6,851 bases of DNA from Thermoplasmata archaeon (GTDB lineage Archaea > Thermoplasmatota > Thermoplasmata > UBA184). The position numbers and the translations under genes were made by a program. The stretch spans positions 1 to 6,851 of the forward strand of contig JASHYV010000071.1 in the NCBI GenBank assembly GCA_030064695.1, written 5' to 3'. This document shows, one piece after another, positions 4,353 to 6,851 of this stretch. How positions within the stretch are numbered: position 1 is the stretch's first letter; each line of letters opens with the position of its first letter. The notes under the pieces were generated by a model. It was not told the origin of the DNA. It did not search any database and saw only the letters and a program-made list of their open reading frames with translations.

Positions 4353-6851
4353 CTACAGCGCGTTGTACTCCGCCGCGTACGGCAACAGCGTCGCGTACGA
4401 GGAGTCGGGGAACTTGTGGTTCACCACGTTCTGGGCCCAAGCGATCAGGCTCGCCCACGAGGCGCCGTTGGTCAGCGCATTCGGGAAGGCGCTCTGTAGA
4501 TCCCCGCGGCTGTTGTACACGAACGCCAGCACGTAGTAGTAGTTGTACGACGCCAGCGTGGAAGCCGAGCTGTCCGTGAACGCGTTCGTCGCCACTTCGC
4601 CCGCCCAGATCAGCAGGGTGTTCCACTCCGACGGCGTCGTCAGCGCGTTGGGGAAGGCCGCCTGCAAGTCCGCCCGCGAATTGTAGACGTAGGCGAGGTC
4701 GTAGTAGTAGCCAAACTCCGCAAGCAGCGTGGCGGCGCTGTCCGTGTAGACGTGCGTCACGACCTGGCCAGACCAGGTGAGCAGCGCGGAGTAGTTCGCC
4801 TGCACCGTGAACGCGTTGGGGAACGCGTACTGCAGATCGCCGCGCTGGTCATACACGCTCATCACGTCGTACCAATACCCGTAGGGGAACAGGGTCTGGT
4901 TCGCGGCGTCCGAGGTGCCGCCCCGGACCACGGAGCCCGCCCAGTTGACGAGCCCCTCGAAGGACGCCATGTTGCTGGACGCGTCCGGGAAGTCGGTCTG
5001 CAGGTCCGGTCGGGCGTTGTAGACGGTGTAGAGCGTCACGATCGCTCCGCCGCCCGTCGTCCAGGCCGTCTCGGTCACGGGCACGTTGGCCGCCGCGCCG
5101 CTGACCGTGACCGTTCCCGAAGCCGGGGAGGCCGTGAAGCCGATCGCCCCCGCGACCGAGTACGCCCACGACCCGTTCGACTCGGCGAACGCGATCTGGG
5201 ACGTCGAGCTGCTCGAGGTCACGCTGTTGACGGTGGCGAACCAGGTGGTCCCGCTCGGCAGTCCGGTCTCCGTGACCGTCACGCTGTACGTGTACAGCGA
5301 GAACGTAACGGAGGGAGTCAGCGCCGCGCCGGCCACGGTGACGTGGCTCCCGAGGGCATAGTAGAGATGGTTCGTCGTCGAGACCGTGTACTGGTACGTC
5401 CCGTTCGGCAGCCAGAAGGTCAGCGTGGCGGTGGTCGAGGTATTGGTCGGGTTGGTCGAATACGAGGCACTGTAGAGCGGCTCGTAGATCTGCACGCCCA
5501 CGATCCGGAGCGTCCAGGACGTGCTCGCGGGTAGGCCCGTCTCCGTGAACGACGCCTCGTAGAGGCCCGAGTTGGGTCGGAGCAGGGCGCCCGTCGAGGA
5601 GACGGCGAGCGGCGCGTAGTCGCCGCCCTTGCCGATCCCGACCGAGCCCGTCGGGGACGACGCACGACCGACGTAGGGCAAGACGCCGTACGGGTTCGGA
5701 TAGGCTCCGTAGTCGCGGTAGTAGTTGCCACCCTGCAACGAGGTGCCCACGATGCTCCCGGTCAGCGTCACTCCGTTCACGACGACCGAATACGACGACG
5801 GCTGATAGCCTCCGGTGACGTTGAACCAGTTCTCGAGGGTGGTGGACGTCGAGGTCAGAGTCCGGTTCGTGTAGAACGCGTTGTTGTAGACGTGGTTCCC
5901 GCCCGAGCTGAGGACCAGACCCGTCGACGGAGCCGACACGGCGGTCCAGGCCGGGTTGGAGTATGGCACGAACGTGTTGCCCCAGACGTAGTTCCCCGCA
6001 GTCGCGGAAGTGCCCGAGATGTCAAGGCCCTCCGACGATACGTTGAACCTGTTGTCCGCGAACAGCGCGTCCGTGCAGCCGTTGCAGTACACCGAGTAAT
6101 CGTGCCCGACCTCGATGTCGGACGACCACAGTCCGATGTTCGTTCCGCCCTGGACTATGAAGCCCGAGGCCTCGTAGAAGTACATCGGCAGCTGGTTGTA
6201 GTACGGCATCGGGCCGTACGAATCGGCGAGCGTTTCGATCTGGAAGTACCACCATGTCGGCGTGGTGATCAGGAGCGACGGCGGCGAATTCAGCTCGAAA
6301 TGGTCGGTGATGCCCGTGCCGTTGATCCAGATCCCCGAATAGACGATGAAGAGATAGTCGTTGAGGATCCCGAACACGGAGTTGAGCGAACCGGTCTGGT
6401 CGCTCACCAGCACGTAGGGGCTCGACGAGCTACCTGAACCGGAGACCGAGAGGTTCTGGAGGTCCGAGTTGCTGTACGCCCAGAGCGGAGTGTAGACGGT
6501 CGGAGTCGTCTGCGCGGTGAGTGCCAGCACGAGGGTTTGTCCGCTGGACGTGAGGTCCACGTTCACGGTCTCCTCGTTCCACCCGCTCAGCATCACCTCG
6601 ACTGTGTACTCGCCCGGCGACAGCCAGAGGTTCTTGCCGATCGTCCCGCCGCCGGAGTACCACCCGAACGTCGGGGCGAGCTGGAAGAGCGAGCCGTTAG
6701 TCGTACCTGCTCCCGGTGCGATCGCGATGAACGCGTTGCCGGGAGTCACGCCCGCGTAGTTGAGCGCGTACGCGCCCTCGGCGCCCGCACCGATCGACGG
6801 GGCCCCCGTGGTGCCGCCCGTCACGTTCCAGAGCCCTTGCAGGAGCGAGGG
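4353..6851 (-). CDS. Large secreted surface protein: PEGA-like, parallel beta-helix, two TETGLP domains, four 56-residue C-terminal repeats (N-terminus off window)
   Basis: The frame is open through the right edge (the first complete codon is 6849-6851) and ends at a TAG at 4353-4355, giving 832 visible residues. An internal GTG at 6822-6824 is not preferred as start, because the upstream codons read naturally (L-L-Q-G-L-W-N-V-T). Counting from the edge: 77-112 resemble a PEGA domain (L-S-P-G-E-Y-T-V-E-V). Residues about 174-404 form short Asn/Ser/Gly-rich beta turns typical of a NosD-like right-handed parallel beta-helix, closing with G-N-Y-Y-R-D-Y (375-381), L-P-Y (391-393) and G-G-D-Y-A-P-L (409-415). 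Residues 431-600 hold two TETGLP beta-domains, and 610-832 four tandem 56-residue repeats. The only cysteines are C256 and C259 (C-N-G-C). Many N-x-S/T sequons and very few charged residues fit an exported archaeal surface protein. No membrane anchor is visible at the C-terminus; a signal peptide, and perhaps a peptidase domain such as thermopsin, would lie outside the window. The role could be adhesion, cell-wall structure or glycan binding; none is proven. Confidence 0.88.
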   Translation of the reverse strand, partial: PSLLQGLWNVTGGTTGAPSIGAGAEGAYALNYAGVTPGNAFIAIAPGAGTTNGSLFQLAPTFGWYSGGGTIGKNLWLSPGEYTVEVMLSGWNEETVNVDLTSSGQTLVLALTAQTTPTVYTPLWAYSNSDLQNLSVSGSGSSSSPYVLVSDQTGSLNSVFGILNDYLFIVYSGIWINGTGITDHFELNSPPSLLITTPTWWYFQIETLADSYGPMPYYNQLPMYFYEASGFIVQGGTNIGLWSSDIEVGHDYSVYCNGCTDALFADNRFNVSSEGLDISGTSATAGNYVWGNTFVPYSNPAWTAVSAPSTGLVLSSGGNHVYNNAFYTNRTLTSTSTTLENWFNVTGGYQPSSYSVVVNGVTLTGSIVGTSLQGGNYYRDYGAYPNPYGVLPYVGRASSPTGSVGIGKGGDYAPLAVSSTGALLRPNSGLYEASFTETGLPASTSWTLRIVGVQIYEPLYSASYSTNPTNTSTTATLTFWLPNGTYQYTVSTTNHLYYALGSHVTVAGAALTPSVTFSLYTYSVTVTETGLPSGTTWFATVNSVTSSSSTSQIAFAESNGSWAYSVAGAIGFTASPASGTVTVSGAAANVPVTETAWTTGGGAIVTLYTVYNARPDLQTDFPDASSNMASFEGLVNWAGSVVRGGTSDAANQTLFPYGYWYDVMSVYDQRGDLQYAFPNAFTVQANYSALLTWSGQVVTHVYTDSAATLLAEFGYYYDLAYVYNSRADLQAAFPNALTTPSEWNTLLIWAGEVATNAFTDSSASTLASYNYYYVLAFVYNSRGDLQSAFPNALTNGASWASLIAWAQNVVNHKFPDSSYATLLPYAAEYNAL
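4356..5024 (-). repeat. Four tandem 56-residue repeats (168-base units) at the C-terminus of the surface protein
   Basis: On the minus strand the units run 5024-4857, 4856-4689, 4688-4521 and 4520-4356 (56, 56, 56 and 55 residues). They align without a single gap. Columns identical in all four are V1, Y2, R5, D7, L8, Q9, F12, P13, A15, W28, V32, D39, L45 and Y52, and many others are conservatively kept. The shared core is V-Y-[ND]-x-R-x-D-L-Q-x-x-F-P-[ND]-A, then a helix-like L-L-x-W-[AS]-G-x-V, then T-D-S and an aromatic Y-Y-Y segment. Third positions differ widely between units, so the duplication is old and the protein pattern is under selection. The pattern of spaced hydrophobics suggests a small mostly helical module. 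From memory, a similar R-P-D-L-Q-x-A-F-P...W motif occurs in bacterial glycosyltransferases and FkbM-type methyltransferases, with no assigned function that I know of. Confidence 0.92.
5055..5561 (-). repeat. Two tandem TETGLP-type beta-sandwich domains
   Basis: Within the surface protein, the motif T-E-T-G-L-P occurs at visible residues 436-441 and 527-532, 91 residues apart. Each is followed by S-x-T-x-W (S-T-S-W, then G-T-T-W) and later by an N-G-T/S-[YW]-x-Y strand (N-G-T-Y-Q-Y, then N-G-S-W-A-Y) and a V-x-V-[AS]-G-A ending. This arrangement is widespread in Thermoplasmata, thermopsin-type and other archaeal surface proteins, where the modules act as immunoglobulin-like spacers. Here they link the beta-helix to the C-terminal repeats. 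Boundaries are approximate. Confidence 0.8.
5607..6332 (-). other. Region encoding a NosD-like parallel beta-helix domain
   Basis: Short strand-turn units rich in N, S, G and aromatic residues recur (for example A-D-N-R-F-N-V-S, G-N-Y-V-W-G-N-T-F and H-V-Y-N-N-A-F-Y). These N-x-F ladders are the usual signature of right-handed beta-helices of the NosD/PbH1 type. The domain closes with G-N-Y-Y-R-D-Y...L-P-Y and G-G-D-Y-A-P-L, closely matching the G-N-Y-W-x-D-Y...P-Y end of archaeal NosD-like surface proteins. Such folds commonly bind or cleave polysaccharides, but no pectate-lyase-type catalytic residues could be assigned. Domain edges are approximate. Confidence 0.72.

Noticed and set aside
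4353..5024. DNA repeats suggesting a CRISPR or recent tandem duplication
   Set aside because: The periodicity is in the protein; the 168-base units differ widely at silent sites and there are no identical repeats with unique spacers.
4752..5534. 260-residue plus-strand open frame opposite the surface-protein repeats
   Set aside because: Extremely Arg/Gly-rich translation with no motif; it is antisense to the well-supported surface-protein gene.

Overview
The window is GC-rich and gene-dense. It reads as part of a cell-surface and glycosylation locus from an archaeon, most likely a GC-rich member of the Thermoplasmatota. The evidence is protein style. A large secreted protein carries paired 'TETGLP' beta-domains, a PEGA-like segment and a parallel beta-helix ending in a NosD-like GNYYRDY...LPY...GGDYAPL signature. 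That combination is familiar from big surface proteins of Thermoplasmata and related archaea. Both extracytoplasmic regions are rich in N-x-S/T sequons. The assignment to phylum is inference; no rRNA or marker gene is present.

Layout, left to right. (1) 1-545, plus strand: the C-terminal part of a family 2 (GT-A) glycosyltransferase cut by the left edge. (2) 570-3230, minus strand: an 886-residue membrane protein joining a polytopic GT-C-like glycosyltransferase body to a large extracytoplasmic LamG-like domain and a C-terminal membrane anchor. (3) 3242-4207, minus strand: a complete GT2 glycosyltransferase of the rhamnosyltransferase-like type, lying directly upstream of gene 2 and probably translationally coupled to it. 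(4) 4208-4352: a 145-base intergenic stretch holding a ribosome binding site, a weak TATA-like element and a perfect GC-rich hairpin. (5) 4353-6851, minus strand: a secreted repeat protein whose N-terminus lies beyond the right edge. There are no RNA genes, CRISPR arrays, transposons or phage genes.

How the genes may work together: the cytoplasmic GT2 enzymes would build or extend a lipid-linked glycan from nucleotide sugars. The GT-C-like protein would transfer sugars from a polyprenyl-phosphate donor on the outer face, with its lectin-like domain possibly holding the acceptor glycan or glycoprotein. The neighbouring secreted beta-helix protein could be a surface component and a glycosylation target. 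This chain is inference from gene neighbourhood.

The most unusual item is the C-terminus of the secreted protein: four gapless tandem repeats of 56, 56, 56 and 55 residues with a V-Y-x-x-R-x-D-L-Q-x-x-F-P-x-A ... W ... D ... L ... Y signature, whose DNA has diverged although the protein pattern is strictly kept. The GT-C/LamG fusion is the second point of interest.
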